A stretch of 64,000 bases of DNA from Candidatus Thiodiazotropha sp. (ex Epidulcina cf. delphinae) (GTDB lineage Bacteria; Pseudomonadota; Gammaproteobacteria; Chromatiales; Chromatiaceae), in contig JAHXHS010000012.1 of NCBI GenBank assembly GCA_025656455.1, positions 1-64,000 of the forward strand. Reading direction: 5' to 3'. Made by a program: the position numbers and the translations under genes. Below, piece after piece: positions 50,095 to 59,907 of the stretch. The notes under the pieces were generated by a model. That model was not told the DNA's origin. It worked only from the letters and a program-made list of their open reading frames with translations, and ran no database searches. Position 1 is the stretch's first letter, and every line of letters starts with the position of its first letter.

Positions 50095-51636
50095 TCAGGA
50101 TCTTTCAGAACGGAAATGACCAGGCCGGACGCCGAGGAGAAAAAGGGTCAGAAAATAGAGCAGAATCGCCGAGAGAATCAAACCGGCAAGCTGCCCGATC
50201 CGGGCCAGACCGGACATCGCCAGCCATGCCGTGATATCCCCCGCTCCCCACCACAACAGTCCGGCCATCGCCGATGAAGCAAAAACCGTACGCACCAGCA
50301 ACGCCGTCCAGCCGGCGGAAGGGAGATAGATATGCTGTTTGATCAATGCCCGATAGAGCAGCCAGGCATTCAATCCGGAAGAGAGTGTGGTGGCCAACGC
50401 CAGACCCGCATGGGCCAGAGGAAATACCAAAATGATGTTCAATACCATGTTCGACGCCATGGCGATAACACCGATCCTTACCGGTGTCTTGGTATCCTGC
50501 CGGGCGTAAAAACCGGGCGCCAGGACCTTGATCAGCATGATCGCCATCAAACCTGGCGCGTAGGCCATCAGGCTGCGTGTCGCCATGCTCACATCATGGC
50601 TATCGAAGGCCTGGGAAAAGAACAGCGTCGCCAGCATCGGGCCTGCCAGTAAAAACAGTCCGACCGCTGCCGGTATGCCGAACAGGATGTTCAACCGGAG
50701 CGCCCAGTCGAGGGTTCGTGAAAAGGCCTCGGGGGACTTTTCCGCATGTCTTCTGGATAGATTCGGTAGAATCACCGTACCCAAGGCTACACCCAACACC
50801 CCAACGGGAAACTCCATCAATCGATCCGAGTAGTAAAGCCAGGAGATGCTGCCGCTCACCAGAAAGGAGGCGATGAGGGTATCGAGCAGCAGATTGATCT
50901 GACTGACCGAGACACCGAACAACGCGGGAATCATCAGGCGCATGACCCGCATCACCCCGGAATCCTTGAATGCAACCTTTGGTTTCGGCAAGAGTCCCAC
51001 TTGCCGGAGAAACGGTAATTGAAACAGGAACTGGGCAATACCCGCTATCAGCACCCCCCAGGCCAGCGCCACCACCGGCCTCTCCATCAATGGGGAGAGC
51101 CACACCGCACAGGCAATCAGCGAAACGTTCAGCAACACTGGGGTGAATGCGGGCACCCAGAAGCGATTGAAGGTATTCAGGATACTGCCCGCGAAAGCGG
51201 TCATGGAGATGAAGAACAGATAGGGGAAGGTCAGGTAGAGCATCTCCACCGTCAACTCATACTTGCCCTCGCTCTCGTTCCAGAAGCCAGGGGCGAACAC
51301 CATCACCAGCAGCGGCGCCGCAACCACCCCGACGACCGAGACCAGCAACACCACCAACCCCAGCGAACCCGCCATATGGTCGGCGAACGTCTGCAACGCC
51401 TGTTTTGAGCGCTGGCCCCGGTACTCGGAGAGCACGGGCACGAATGCCACCGAAAAGGAACCTTCGGCAAACAGCCTGCGCAGGAAATTAGGGATCTTGA
51501 AGGCGACGAAAAAGGCGTCGGTCGCCGCGCTGGCGCCAAATAGCCGGGCGAGCACGAGATCCCGCACAAAACCGAGTATGCGCGAAAGCAGGGTGTGGCT
51601 GCCGACCGCTGTAAAGGCGCGAAAAAAAGAGCTCAG
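50095..51636 (-). CDS. murJ: lipid II flippase
   Basis: MurJ moves the peptidoglycan precursor lipid II across the inner membrane. The protein of about 513 residues has fourteen helices and family segments RDLVLARLFGASAATDAFFV, FKIPNFLRRLFAEGSFSVAF, PAFTPVLLNVSLI and SRRHAEKSPEAF. The frame upstream of the GTG at 51567 still encodes the conserved FFRAFTAVGSHTLLSRILGF. It is closed by an in-frame TGA shortly before it. The only plausible start is CTG at 51636 (CTG-AGC-TCT-TTT), with AAGGA eight bases upstream. It is divergent from rpsT, as in many gammaproteobacteria. Confidence 0.92.
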   Translation of the reverse strand: MSSFFRAFTAVGSHTLLSRILGFVRDLVLARLFGASAATDAFFVAFKIPNFLRRLFAEGSFSVAFVPVLSEYRGQRSKQALQTFADHMAGSLGLVVLLVSVVGVVAAPLLVMVFAPGFWNESEGKYELTVEMLYLTFPYLFFISMTAFAGSILNTFNRFWVPAFTPVLLNVSLIACAVWLSPLMERPVVALAWGVLIAGIAQFLFQLPFLRQVGLLPKPKVAFKDSGVMRVMRLMIPALFGVSVSQINLLLDTLIASFLVSGSISWLYYSDRLMEFPVGVLGVALGTVILPNLSRRHAEKSPEAFSRTLDWALRLNILFGIPAAVGLFLLAGPMLATLFFSQAFDSHDVSMATRSLMAYAPGLMAIMLIKVLAPGFYARQDTKTPVRIGVIAMASNMVLNIILVFPLAHAGLALATTLSSGLNAWLLYRALIKQHIYLPSAGWTALLVRTVFASSAMAGLLWWGAGDITAWLAMSGLARIGQLAGLILSAILLYFLTLFLLGVRPGHFRSERS

Positions 51637-51717
51637 GGTAAAGTCCTTAACTGTTCAGAAGCGAATGGTCTCTCTGCTGGGCGACCATACCAGCAGAAGC
51701 AGGCCGGATCAAAAATG

Positions 51718-51746
51718 TTGACAGGGTATGGATTATTGGGGAGAAT
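51718..51746 (+). promoter_or_regulatory. sigma-70-type promoter of rpsT
   Basis: TTGACA (51718-51723), 17 bp spacer, GAGAAT (51741-51746). The -35 box is perfect and the -10 weak. Transcription would start about 35 bp upstream of rpsT. Confidence 0.6.
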
Positions 51747-51786
51747 GCGCCCCCTTTGAAAAGCTAGTTTCATCCAGGAGAAAACC

Positions 51787-52047
51787 TTGGCCAACTCAGC
51801 CCAAGCTCGAAAACGTGCACGCCAGGCCGACACGCGGAACAGCCGCAACCAGGCCCAGCGCAGCGAAATGCGCACCCAGATCAAAAAGGTCGCCAAGCAG
51901 ATCGCAGCCGGCTCCAAAGAGGGCGCGGCGGAAGCCTTCAAACAGGCTGTCCCGGTGATCGACAGCGCCGTCAGCAAAGGTCTGATCCACAAGAACAAGG
52001 CCGCCCGTCATAAGAGCCGTCTGAACGTTCAGATCAAAGCCATGTAA
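51787..52047 (+). CDS. rpsT: 30S ribosomal protein S20
   Basis: S20 is an 86-residue primary 16S rRNA-binding protein, rich in Lys/Arg/Ala, with [20 protein letters not shown] at its start and [20 protein letters not shown] near the end. The start codon is TTG (51787) with AGGAG upstream. A rare start is also used by E. coli rpsT, where it takes part in autoregulation, so this control may be conserved. Confidence 0.97.
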   Translation: MANSAQARKRARQADTRNSRNQAQRSEMRTQIKKVAKQIAAGSKEGAAEAFKQAVPVIDSAVSKGLIHKNKAARHKSRLNVQIKAM

Positions 52048-52168
52048 ATCGACTGCGCGTCTTGAATGAACAGCTTCCACCAACCCCTAATTCACTATTA
52101 CCAACCGCATGGCCGTAGCGATTTAGGCGCCATTTCCAGTGTCGTCATGCTGCACACCAGACGGGGAT

Positions 52169-53026
52169 CTAACCCGCCGCTTCAACAGGGCTGGCCGTTG
52201 CTCGCCTCTGACGGCTTACCAAAACCAAGCCTGCCAGCCCGGAACCCAGCAGCCAGAACGCACCGGGTAACGGTACCGGCGCCAGCGAGTCTCCGGCAGC
52301 GAAGCTCTGGGTCCAGTAGGTATGCAGTGGATAGTTTAAAAAACCGCCCCCATCCAGCAAAATAGGATCGCTATCGTCCGGTTCCCAGGCATAACCCACG
52401 CCCAGGTCATCGAACAGATCGCTGAGAATATTATTACGATGGCCGCTACTGCCCATCCAACCGCCTGATCCTCCCTGATCCGCCTGCCAGGCATCCCAGT
52501 GCGCTCCTGTGAGGCCGTCACCCAGATCATTCCAATCAAACGCGGAAACACCGGCATAATCGGTGAAAAACGCATTAATCAGACCAAAGTCAGCCGTACC
52601 GTACATGACATCCCGAGCGGCATCGGCGGCGCTCATCTGGGTGGGCCCCGGAAAGACACGTCCCTGTCCGGCGGCGATGTTCTCTCCCACCGCGGTCCAG
52701 TGATAACCCGCATCGGTGACACGCGCATCAAAGGTGGCGCCATTGCTGCCCGCCAGGGTGTTATGACTGAAGAAGCCGTTGTCCGCCATCGACTGGGAGT
52801 GCCCCAGAGCGGCCGCGTACAGGCGATCATCCTGCTGCAAGGCATTCAGGCTATTGAAACCCCGTTGCAGGTTGACCAGATCGAAGACCACTGTCTCCTC
52901 GGTCCCCCAAATAGCCGCATAGGCCCTCAGGGGTGATGCCATGCCCATCACCACCAATAGACCGGCGAATAGAATACGCCTTATCGACCGGCGGTCATAT
53001 CCACTGTTTTCCACGCAATGTCTCAT
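52169..53026 (-). CDS. CAP (SCP/PR1) domain protein with a PEP-CTERM-like sorting tail
   Basis: The exported protein of about 285 residues starts at ATG 53026, eight bases after AAGGAG. A basic N-terminus and hydrophobic segment (FAGLLVVMGMASPLRAYA) form a signal peptide. The CAP domain spans about 45-220 with NLQRGFNSLNALQQDDRLYA, HSQSMADNGFFSHN, GENIAAGQGRVF and GHRNNILSDLFDDLGVGYAW. The C-terminus reads VPLPGAFWLLGSGLAGLVLV then SRQRR, a VPLPA/PEP-CTERM-type signal for exosortase. No exosortase gene is in the window. CAP proteins are secreted and of varied function. Confidence 0.86.
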   Translation of the reverse strand: MRHCVENSGYDRRSIRRILFAGLLVVMGMASPLRAYAAIWGTEETVVFDLVNLQRGFNSLNALQQDDRLYAAALGHSQSMADNGFFSHNTLAGSNGATFDARVTDAGYHWTAVGENIAAGQGRVFPGPTQMSAADAARDVMYGTADFGLINAFFTDYAGVSAFDWNDLGDGLTGAHWDAWQADQGGSGGWMGSSGHRNNILSDLFDDLGVGYAWEPDDSDPILLDGGGFLNYPLHTYWTQSFAAGDSLAPVPLPGAFWLLGSGLAGLVLVSRQRRATASPVEAAG

Positions 53027-53426
53027 TTCACCCACTCCTTGAGTCCCTGTGTAATTGGAATCCTAATCTTTTGAGGAATCAGACCGCTTAAGATTGAATG
53101 CGAGTCTGGCATGCGAGACGAGACTTAATAAAGGGGGAAAATCCTGATTCCGTGACAAGGAACACACTCTCCTACTGGAAGAACTGTGCGCTATTCAATC
53201 GAAATGCAGCGAAATGCAGGGACATCCATTATTTTGTTATTTTGAAATGCAAAAAAGCACTCCTTTTGGAATGTAGGAAAATACTGGGTTTCTAGATTGT
53301 CGCCATGCCTGGATTTCCACCGGCTTGCCGACTACCATGCAAGTGGCACGACCGCTAATCACACTGCGCCTCATTTGCGCTCGGTTATTTGTGACGTTAT
53401 GCTTTGAAAATCAAGAGGAAAATCGG
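53027..53426. other. intergenic region upstream of the decayed hicA
   Basis: No gene is supported. A 65-codon frame (53098-53295) has atypical composition and no ribosome-binding site. The last 40 bp contain AAGAGG, the ribosome-binding site of the broken hicA. Confidence 0.4.
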
Positions 53427-53661
53427 ATGCCTCCAAAGATACGGGAGTTAATTGCTAAACTTGAGAAGGCAGGCTTTTCCAATTGAGGCGGAAAAGGAAG
53501 TCATCGGAATCACGTTCATCCCAAAGATAAGTAAACCAATCACGGTATCCGGGAAGTTGGGGGACGATGCGAAGCTTTATCTCATCAAAGCCACCCAACT
53601 GGCACTCGTAAACTCACACCGCTTAGCCCAGCCGTTATGGCGCAAAGAAATCGGAGCATAA
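53427..53661 (+). pseudogene. hicA: hicA toxin pseudogene
   Basis: The HicA mRNA interferase sequence is recognisable but broken. ATG 53427 encodes MPPKIRELIAKLEKAGFSN, then TGA (53484-53486) stands where the family has an arginine. The reading continues GGKGSHRNHVHPK, but an extra C in CCC (53520-53522) shifts the frame. The C-terminal part, KISKPITVSGKLGDDAKLY, is in the +1 frame up to 53661. The active-site-type GKGSHRN block is intact. Two independent lesions indicate a dead toxin. No hicB follows; a different antitoxin-like gene does. Confidence 0.85.
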
Positions 53662-53664
53662 CAA

Positions 53665-53877
53665 ATGGCAAGAACTGTAGAAGACATTGAAAAAGCAATC
53701 GTACAATTACCTCAAGATCAGTTGAGGAGGTTTCGCGCATGGTACGAAAAGTTTGATTCAGACGTTTGGGATGAACAGATAGAAAAAGATGCCGCTGCTG
53801 GAAAACTCGATAACCTTGCTGATGCAGCTATTGCTGACCATAAAGCAGGAAAAACGAAGTCGATACATTTGCGTTAA
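53665..53877 (+). CDS. orphan RelB/ParD-like antitoxin
   Basis: This 70-residue acidic protein, VEDIEKAIVQLPQDQLRRFR, AWYEKFDSDVWDEQIEKDAA and AGKLDNLADAAIADHKAGKT, matches the short addiction-module antitoxins that usually precede a RelE/ParE-type toxin. No toxin gene follows: proB is convergent only 53 bp away. It starts three bases after the broken hicA. Either its toxin was lost, or it acts on a toxin elsewhere. Confidence 0.75.
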   Translation: MARTVEDIEKAIVQLPQDQLRRFRAWYEKFDSDVWDEQIEKDAAAGKLDNLADAAIADHKAGKTKSIHLR

Positions 53878-53930
53878 TTAGCGTTTATTTGCGGACAAAA
53901 CCCTATAAATAAAGAACGAATAGCTCATCA

Positions 53931-55055
53931 TTACAGCAGCACAAGGTTATCCCGATGGATTAGCTCCTCCTCATCGACATAACCGAGCATGGATTCAATC
54001 TCGCTACTGGGTTTACCCATGATCCGCAACGTCTCCTGGGTATCGTAGTTCACCAGCCCGCGCGCAACCTCACAACCGGCCTGATCGAGACAGACCACCG
54101 CCTCGCCGCGGGCGAAATCACCTTTCACGCCGCACACTCCGACCGCCAGCAGACTGCTGCCCCGTTCGCGCAGCACTCGCACCGCCCCGTCATCCAGGGT
54201 AAGGCTGCCGCGTGGCTGCAACTGGCCGGCCAGCCACCGCTTTCTCGCTGCCTGTGGCTCTTGCACCGGCACCAGCAGGGTGCCGACGCGCTCGCCCCGA
54301 CTGATCGATTCAACCACCCGGTCCCGGCGTCCAGCGGCTATCACCGTGCCGGTGCCTGATCGCGCGGCCAGTCTCGCGGCCCGCACCTTGGTCACCATGC
54401 CGCCAAGACCGAGCCCGCCCGCGCTCCCGCCCGCCACGGCATCGAGCTGAGGATTATCGACCCGGGTCTGGTCGATCAGGGTCGCATGGGGGTTGTAGCG
54501 GGGATCGGCGTCGAACAGACCATCCTGGTCGGTCAGCAACACCAGCAGATCGGCCTCGATCAGATTGGCCACCAAGGCCGCCAGGGTATCGTTGTCGCCA
54601 AAACGGAGTTCGTCGGTGGTCACCGTATCGTTTTCATTGACCACCGGCACCACGCCCAACTCAAGCAGGGTGCGCAGGGTGCTGCGGGCATTCAGGTAGC
54701 GGGAGCGATTCTCGAGATCATCGCGGGTCAGTAGAATCTGCGCCGTATGCAGATCAAACCGCTGAAAACAGGCCTCCCAGGCATGCACCAGTCCCATTTG
54801 ACCGATGGCCGCCGCCGCCTGCAGTTCATTCAGGTTGTGGGGGCGGGCTCGCCACCCCATGCGGCTCATCCCTTCCGCCACGGCACCTGACGAGACTAGC
54901 ACCACCTCATGCCCGGCATGTCGCAGGGCCGCCATCTGCTCGACCCAGCCGGTAAGCAGCTCATGGGAGAGCCCCCTGCCGTCGGCGGTGAGCAGGGCGC
55001 TGCCGATCTTGAGGACCCAGCGCTTGGAAGTGGCGATCTTTTCCCGGGAAATCAT
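53931..55055 (-). CDS. proB: glutamate 5-kinase
   Basis: ProB phosphorylates glutamate in the first step of proline synthesis. The 374-residue protein has the amino acid kinase domain ([50 protein letters not shown] and [20 protein letters not shown]) and a C-terminal PUA domain (from about residue 285). It lies 15 bp after obgE on the same strand, the usual obgE-proB order, and is probably co-transcribed. Confidence 0.96.
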   Translation of the reverse strand: MISREKIATSKRWVLKIGSALLTADGRGLSHELLTGWVEQMAALRHAGHEVVLVSSGAVAEGMSRMGWRARPHNLNELQAAAAIGQMGLVHAWEACFQRFDLHTAQILLTRDDLENRSRYLNARSTLRTLLELGVVPVVNENDTVTTDELRFGDNDTLAALVANLIEADLLVLLTDQDGLFDADPRYNPHATLIDQTRVDNPQLDAVAGGSAGGLGLGGMVTKVRAARLAARSGTGTVIAAGRRDRVVESISRGERVGTLLVPVQEPQAARKRWLAGQLQPRGSLTLDDGAVRVLRERGSSLLAVGVCGVKGDFARGEAVVCLDQAGCEVARGLVNYDTQETLRIMGKPSSEIESMLGYVDEEELIHRDNLVLL

Positions 55056-55070
55056 CTGATACCTACACTA

Positions 55071-56162
<1,092 letters not shown>

Positions 56163-56191
56163 CTACCCCTGACCGGGTGGGTAACAACCCT

Positions 56192-56214
56192 GTAGGGTGC
56201 GGCCCTGCCGCACC
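56192..56214 (+). repeat. REP hairpin, second family
   Basis: GTAG is followed by a perfect GGTGCGGC...GCCGCACC hairpin. It is the same unit as at 48281-48340 and lies in inverted relation to the copy at 56546-56568 on the other side of the MITE-like element. Confidence 0.7.
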
Positions 56215-56270
56215 GAACGCTTTGTCTACAGATCCATTCCCAATTGAGAGACAATACACAACGATAGCAA

Positions 56271-56520
56271 CTAGCCCGCATTTCTCACCAGGATTTCGAT
56301 TTTTGGGGCCATCAGGTCGAAGCAGGTTGGACGATCGGCCGCAAAAGCATAGCAGGCCTATGGTTCAAGGCTGATCGTTCAAGATGCTCGGCCTGATGGT
56401 TCCAAAAACGAAATAGGACAGACTGTCGTACGAGCGCCATATTTTGAAAGGTAGTAACATGCTTAATGTCCATGATTTTTCCCAATTAGTACGGTCCGCC
56501 TGGTGAGAAATGCGGGCTAG
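56271..56520. mobile_element. MITE-like element, CTAG-flanked, with CCCGCATTTCTCACCAGG ends
   Basis: 250 bp including CTAG at both ends; the inverted ends are identical over 18 bp. The interior (for example TCGTTCAAGATGCTCGGCC) is shared with the half copy at about 13648-13757, which has the opposite orientation. The ends also match the element at 2262-2494. No coding capacity. Confidence 0.8.
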
Positions 56521-56545
56521 CTTCCGTTTGATCAGACACGCCCAT

Positions 56546-56568
56546 GGTGCGGCAGGGCCGCACCCTAC
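56546..56568 (-). repeat. REP hairpin, second family
   Basis: The hairpin GGTGCGGCAGGGCCGCACC is followed by CTAC, the inverse of the copy at 56192-56214. The two REPs bracket the MITE-like element. Confidence 0.7.
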
Positions 56569-56578
56569 CACTAGAAGC

Positions 56579-56607
56579 AAAAAAGCCCCGTCGATTGACG
56601 AGGCTTT
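56579..56607 (-). terminator. intrinsic terminator of rplU-rpmA
   Basis: On the minus strand AAGCCTCGTC-AATC-GACGGGGCTT is followed by a T run. It lies 23 bp after rpmA, so transcription from rplU-rpmA should stop before obgE. Confidence 0.85.
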
Positions 56608-56629
56608 AATGGCTCCGCAACGGATCCGC

Positions 56630-56887
56630 CTACTCGGCAACGACGCTCACATATCTGCGATTGCGCGGACCCTTGATCTCGAACTGCACCTTACCGTCCG
56701 CCTTGGCGAACAGGGTGTGGTCCTTGCCGACGCCCACATTGACGCCGTTGTGGAACTGAGTGCCGCGCTGGCGCACGATGATATTGCCTGCCTTGACCGC
56801 CTGACCGCCATAGATCTTGACGCCCAAGCGTTTGGATTCTGAATCGCGGCCGTTACGTGTGCTGCCGCCTGCCTTTTTATGTGCCAT
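56630..56887 (-). CDS. rpmA: 50S ribosomal protein L27
   Basis: This 85-residue L27, whose N-terminus reaches the peptidyl transferase centre, starts [20 protein letters not shown] and has [20 protein letters not shown]. It lies 12 bp after rplU in the conserved order. It ends at a terminator rather than reading into obgE. Confidence 0.98.
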   Translation of the reverse strand: MAHKKAGGSTRNGRDSESKRLGVKIYGGQAVKAGNIIVRQRGTQFHNGVNVGVGKDHTLFAKADGKVQFEIKGPRNRRYVSVVAE

Positions 56888-56899
56888 CTGTCTCTCTCC

Positions 56900-57211
56900 T
56901 CAGCCGCTGATGCCGGTCACTTGAAGTTCGGTGTACCACTGACGGTGCCCCTGACGCTTCAGGTGATGTTTACGGCGGCGAAACTTAATGATCTTGACCT
57001 TCTTGCCGCGACCATGGGATTTCACCGTAGCCGTAACCTTGCCGCCATCGACATAAGGCGTACCGACCTTGACGTCATCACCGCTGGTGATCATCAATAC
57101 TTTGTCCAGCTCGACGGAGGCGCCCTCATCCGCGGTCAGCATCTCGACCTTGATGGTGTCGCCTTCAGAAACGCGATACTGCTTGCCGCCGGTTTGAATT
57201 ACCGCATACAT
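56900..57211 (-). CDS. rplU: 50S ribosomal protein L21
   Basis: This 103-residue L21 starts at [20 protein letters not shown] (57211). An upstream in-frame extension to 57307 lacks family similarity. The basic segment [20 protein letters not shown] binds 23S rRNA. It is the first gene of the rplU-rpmA pair. Confidence 0.98.
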   Translation of the reverse strand: MYAVIQTGGKQYRVSEGDTIKVEMLTADEGASVELDKVLMITSGDDVKVGTPYVDGGKVTATVKSHGRGKKVKIIKFRRRKHHLKRQGHRQWYTELQVTGISG

Positions 57212-57385
57212 TGCATCAATCCCCGAAAAAAATACCGTTATTCCCCCGCCGGACAGCCGGGCGAGGTAAAGAGCGGGAATTCTACCCACAAGCCCCGGAC
57301 TGGTCAACCATCTTCAGCGCGACGTCCGTTCACGTCCCGAGCAAGCCTTCAAAACCGAACCGGTTTCCGTTCAGAAAGAAAATAG

Positions 57386-57479
57386 CTCTCGCAAAGACGC
57401 CAAGCCCGCAAAGTTTTTTCACTTTGTGATTTTTGTAATGACTTTTTACCTTAGCGGGCTTGGCGTCTTTGCGAGAGAG
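57386..57479. repeat. CGCAAAG-type inverted repeat
   Basis: CTCTCGCAAAGACGCCAAG and CTTGGCGTCTTTGCGAGAG arms surround an AT-rich loop. It lies between rplU and the downstream end of the CDF gene. Confidence 0.7.
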
Positions 57480-57501
57480 ATAACCACATGCTTGGCAGTA
57501 A

Positions 57502-58419
57502 CTAACCATTTGATAAAACACGCTTTTCCGCTTCGATGAAGATTCGTTTCACCTGAGGAAAGCGTTCTTTGATCGCGCCATCCATTTCACCGATCGTCCT
57601 CTCCACCTCATCCGCCGTGATGCTGTCCCTGAAATCGACACTCACATTCGCCAAAACAAAGTCCGGTCCCATGTGCATGGTCAACACCTCATTGACGCAA
57701 TCCACGGATGCCTTGGCGCCCGCCAACTCACGAATACCCTGGACCACGGCAGGGTTTGCGCTCTCGCCGATCAACAGGCTCTTGGTCTCATAGGCCAGCC
57801 AGACGGCGGTACCGACCAGAATCAGGCCGATCATGATCGAGGCGATACCGTCAAACAGGAGATAGCCGGTCAACTGGGTCAGGGCAATGCCGGCAAAGGC
57901 GACGATGAGGCCGAGCATGGCGGCGGTATCCTCGAACAGCACCACGAAGATCGAGGGATCCTTGGCCCGCTGGACCGCCTCCAGATAGCCCCATTTTCCC
58001 TTTGCCCGGGAAAACTCGCGAAAGGCGAACAACCAAGCCGCCCCCTCAAACAGGATCGCCAACCCGAGCACGATATAGTTGATCAACGGATTGCTGATCG
58101 GCTCCGGGTGCTGAATGTGCTTGATTCCCTCATAGATGGAGATGCCTCCCCCGAGGGCAAAGATCAGGATCGCAACGATAAAGCTCCAGAAATAGACCTC
58201 TTTGCCATGTCCAAAGGGGAAATCCTCGTCCGCCGGCTTCTGCGACCTGGCGATGCCATACAGCAGCAGTCCCTGGTTGCCTGTATCAACCAGGGAGTGA
58301 ATCCCCTCGGACAGCATCGCGGAGCTGCCGGTGACGAAGGCGGCCGCGAACTTGGTAACGGAAATCAAGGTATTTCCAATCAATGCGGCAAAGATTACCT
58401 TTTTAGAACCCGAGGCCAT
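57502..58419 (-). CDS. cation diffusion facilitator (CDF) family metal exporter
   Basis: This 305-residue protein has six helices (about 8-200) and a cytoplasmic C-terminal domain. CDF features include SSAMLSEGIHSLVDTGNQGL (about 31-50, metal-site His/Asp) and FEDTAAMLGLIVAFAGIALT with a second site Asp. FPFGHGKEVYFWSFIVAI also fits. It would export a divalent metal (zinc, iron, cobalt or manganese) by proton exchange. The HSxxD rather than HDxxD first motif is that of a distinct CDF subgroup. Monocistronic. Confidence 0.9.
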   Translation of the reverse strand: MASGSKKVIFAALIGNTLISVTKFAAAFVTGSSAMLSEGIHSLVDTGNQGLLLYGIARSQKPADEDFPFGHGKEVYFWSFIVAILIFALGGGISIYEGIKHIQHPEPISNPLINYIVLGLAILFEGAAWLFAFREFSRAKGKWGYLEAVQRAKDPSIFVVLFEDTAAMLGLIVAFAGIALTQLTGYLLFDGIASIMIGLILVGTAVWLAYETKSLLIGESANPAVVQGIRELAGAKASVDCVNEVLTMHMGPDFVLANVSVDFRDSITADEVERTIGEMDGAIKERFPQVKRIFIEAEKRVLSNG

Positions 58420-59093
58420 GAATCACTCCGTCATTGAGGCGACACCCGATGTCATGGATCGGATATCGCAGTAATTTAAGAATCCCTATTTTGCACTATC
58501 GAACCAAAAAGGGATGCGGGGCATACTATCGCAGTCCGGCCCGAATAAAAAAATCTGCCGGAGATGCAAGCATCCCGCACCCACATACCTTCCACGGATG
58601 TAACCCCGTATCAACCTAGAATCCTCAGGAAAATCTGTAGGTAGGGCTCGGCGCGGGTAAATGACCAAGTGTATGATCTGAAGTGAGCTTCATGGCTGGG
58701 AAGGTAACAAAACAACCCTGAATTTCCGGATGTCAGTTTTGCTTGTGCCTACTCTGACACACTGAGCGATCTGAATTCGCCGGATTGATACTCTCGCAAA
58801 GACGCGAAGCACGCAAAACTAATAGTAGGTCAGGTTGACGCGGAGCGGCTACCTGACTCAATGGGGGTGTCACGTAGCTGCGCAACGTGACCTACGGATT
58901 TCTAAACAGACATCCACATCCCTGCCTCAATCCCTGGATTCCATCCTTTGGTCCGTAAACGGTGCGTCCATGCACCACTCCTCCGGCATTCGCCGGAATG
59001 ACGCGTTTGTCGGAATAACGGGGTTACTAACCCGAAGGGTGATTAGACGACAGTCAGCCCGGTGGGAGAGGTAGGACGCCGCAAACCCATAGC
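58420..59093. other. repeat-bearing intergenic region between the CDF and DsrC-like genes
   Basis: No gene seen. It contains half of a CGCAAAG repeat (58792-58820), a REP pair (58825-58895) and a CATTCCGG-type segment (about 58935-59005) shared with 6197-6268. The first 350 bp are AT-rich with no recognisable structure. Confidence 0.45.
58825..58895. repeat. REP pair (BIME-like), 71 bp
   Basis: GTAG...CTAC double-hairpin unit, orientation opposite to 6321-6391 and same as 29974-30044. Stems are GTCAGGT/ACCTGAC and GTCACGT/ACGTGAC. Confidence 0.75.
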
Positions 59094-59459
59094 CTAATGT
59101 TCACCCTTTGTTCGACGAATACCAGCCAGGCGGTTTCCCTGCTTCTGTGGCCCGCCCCTGGGAAAGAGATCATGCAGATAACGATTGTTGCCTCGCCGCC
59201 CTCCCCAGAGCTTGTTGAAATGCTTGATCATATCGCGCACCTGGGCCTGCACCCGATGATCCTGGTAGTACTTGCGAATAAAGTAGATAACCTCCCAGTG
59301 TTCTTCGTTGAGCTCCAGTCCCTCATTCGCAGCCAAAGCATGGGCAAAGCCTTCTGACCATTGCTCCATATTCTGGATATAACCCTCTTGATCAGTCGCG
59401 ATCCGTTCGCCATCCACATTCAGATATTCAATACGCACGGCATAGGGATTCGTGCTCAT
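59094..59459 (-). CDS. DsrC/TusE-family protein lacking the conserved cysteines
   Basis: This 121-residue protein (ATG 59459, with GGAGG eight bases upstream) has the DsrC fold sequence: QWSEGFAHALAANEGLELNE, HWEVIYFIRKYYQDHRVQAQ, then RDMIKHFNKLW and LHDLFPRGGPQKQGNRLAGI. In DsrC the C-terminal arm carries two redox cysteines that form the sulfur-carrying trisulfide; TusE keeps the last one. Here the two positions are Asn109 and Glu120, and there is no cysteine anywhere. It cannot relay persulfide sulfur and resembles the regulatory (RspA-like) branch of the family. It lies 0.73 kb downstream of narI on the same strand. Confidence 0.88.
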   Translation of the reverse strand: MSTNPYAVRIEYLNVDGERIATDQEGYIQNMEQWSEGFAHALAANEGLELNEEHWEVIYFIRKYYQDHRVQAQVRDMIKHFNKLWGGRRGNNRYLHDLFPRGGPQKQGNRLAGIRRTKGEH

Positions 59460-59513
59460 ATCTACCACCTCCGGATTCAGTCTAGTACTCCTCCAGAAAC
59501 GCTGAAAAAATAT

Positions 59514-59612
59514 AACGCAAAGATCGCCATGAAACGCAAAGGACGCAAAGAGTTTAGAGATATCAATCTATAAGCTTTGCGTTCATTGTGTTTCTCCGCG
59601 TACTTTGCGTTA
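59514..59612. repeat. CGCAAAG-type inverted repeat, divergent copy
   Basis: ACGCAAAGATCGCCATGAAA and the inverse-type TTCTCCGCGTACTTTGCGTT. Closest relative is 17563-17667. Lies upstream of the DsrC-like gene. Confidence 0.55.
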
Positions 59613-59637
59613 TCAAAGAGCTGTTTCTGGACAGACA

Positions 59638-59907
59638 CTAGTGTGGTGTAACGTATAAACTGTACCAATCAGAGGCCCGTCAATGCCTCAAGACCAGGCG
59701 CAGCGCGCAGGCAATGGCAGCGCCCTTGTCAAGCGCTGCAACGCAGGATTGAGGCATTGACGGGCCTCCCTTCGGGCGAGACGCTAAGCCGTCATCTGCG
59801 TTGTTGCGTTGCTTGGAAAGGGCGCGCCATTCCCGGCGCAACGCGCCTAGCAGCTAACGGCTTAGCGTCTCGCTGATTGGTACAGTTTATACGTTACACC
59901 ACACTAG
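59638..59907. mobile_element. MITE-like element with TGTGGTGTAACGT ends, CTAG-flanked (copy 2)
   Basis: 270 bp, nearly identical to 46786-47055 with the same orientation and length. Its right-hand CTAG (59904-59907) is also the left-hand CTAG of the adjoining 264 bp element. Confidence 0.85.

Noticed and set aside
53098..53295. 65-codon plus-strand frame between the CAP gene and hicA
   Set aside because: No ribosome-binding site, no recognisable motif and atypical composition; likely chance.
53320..53425. Possible integron attC-like site upstream of hicA (GTTATGC preceded by inverted bases)
   Set aside because: The core does not fit GTTRRRY and no matching RYYYAAC partner is placed correctly; no integrase or cassette array is present.
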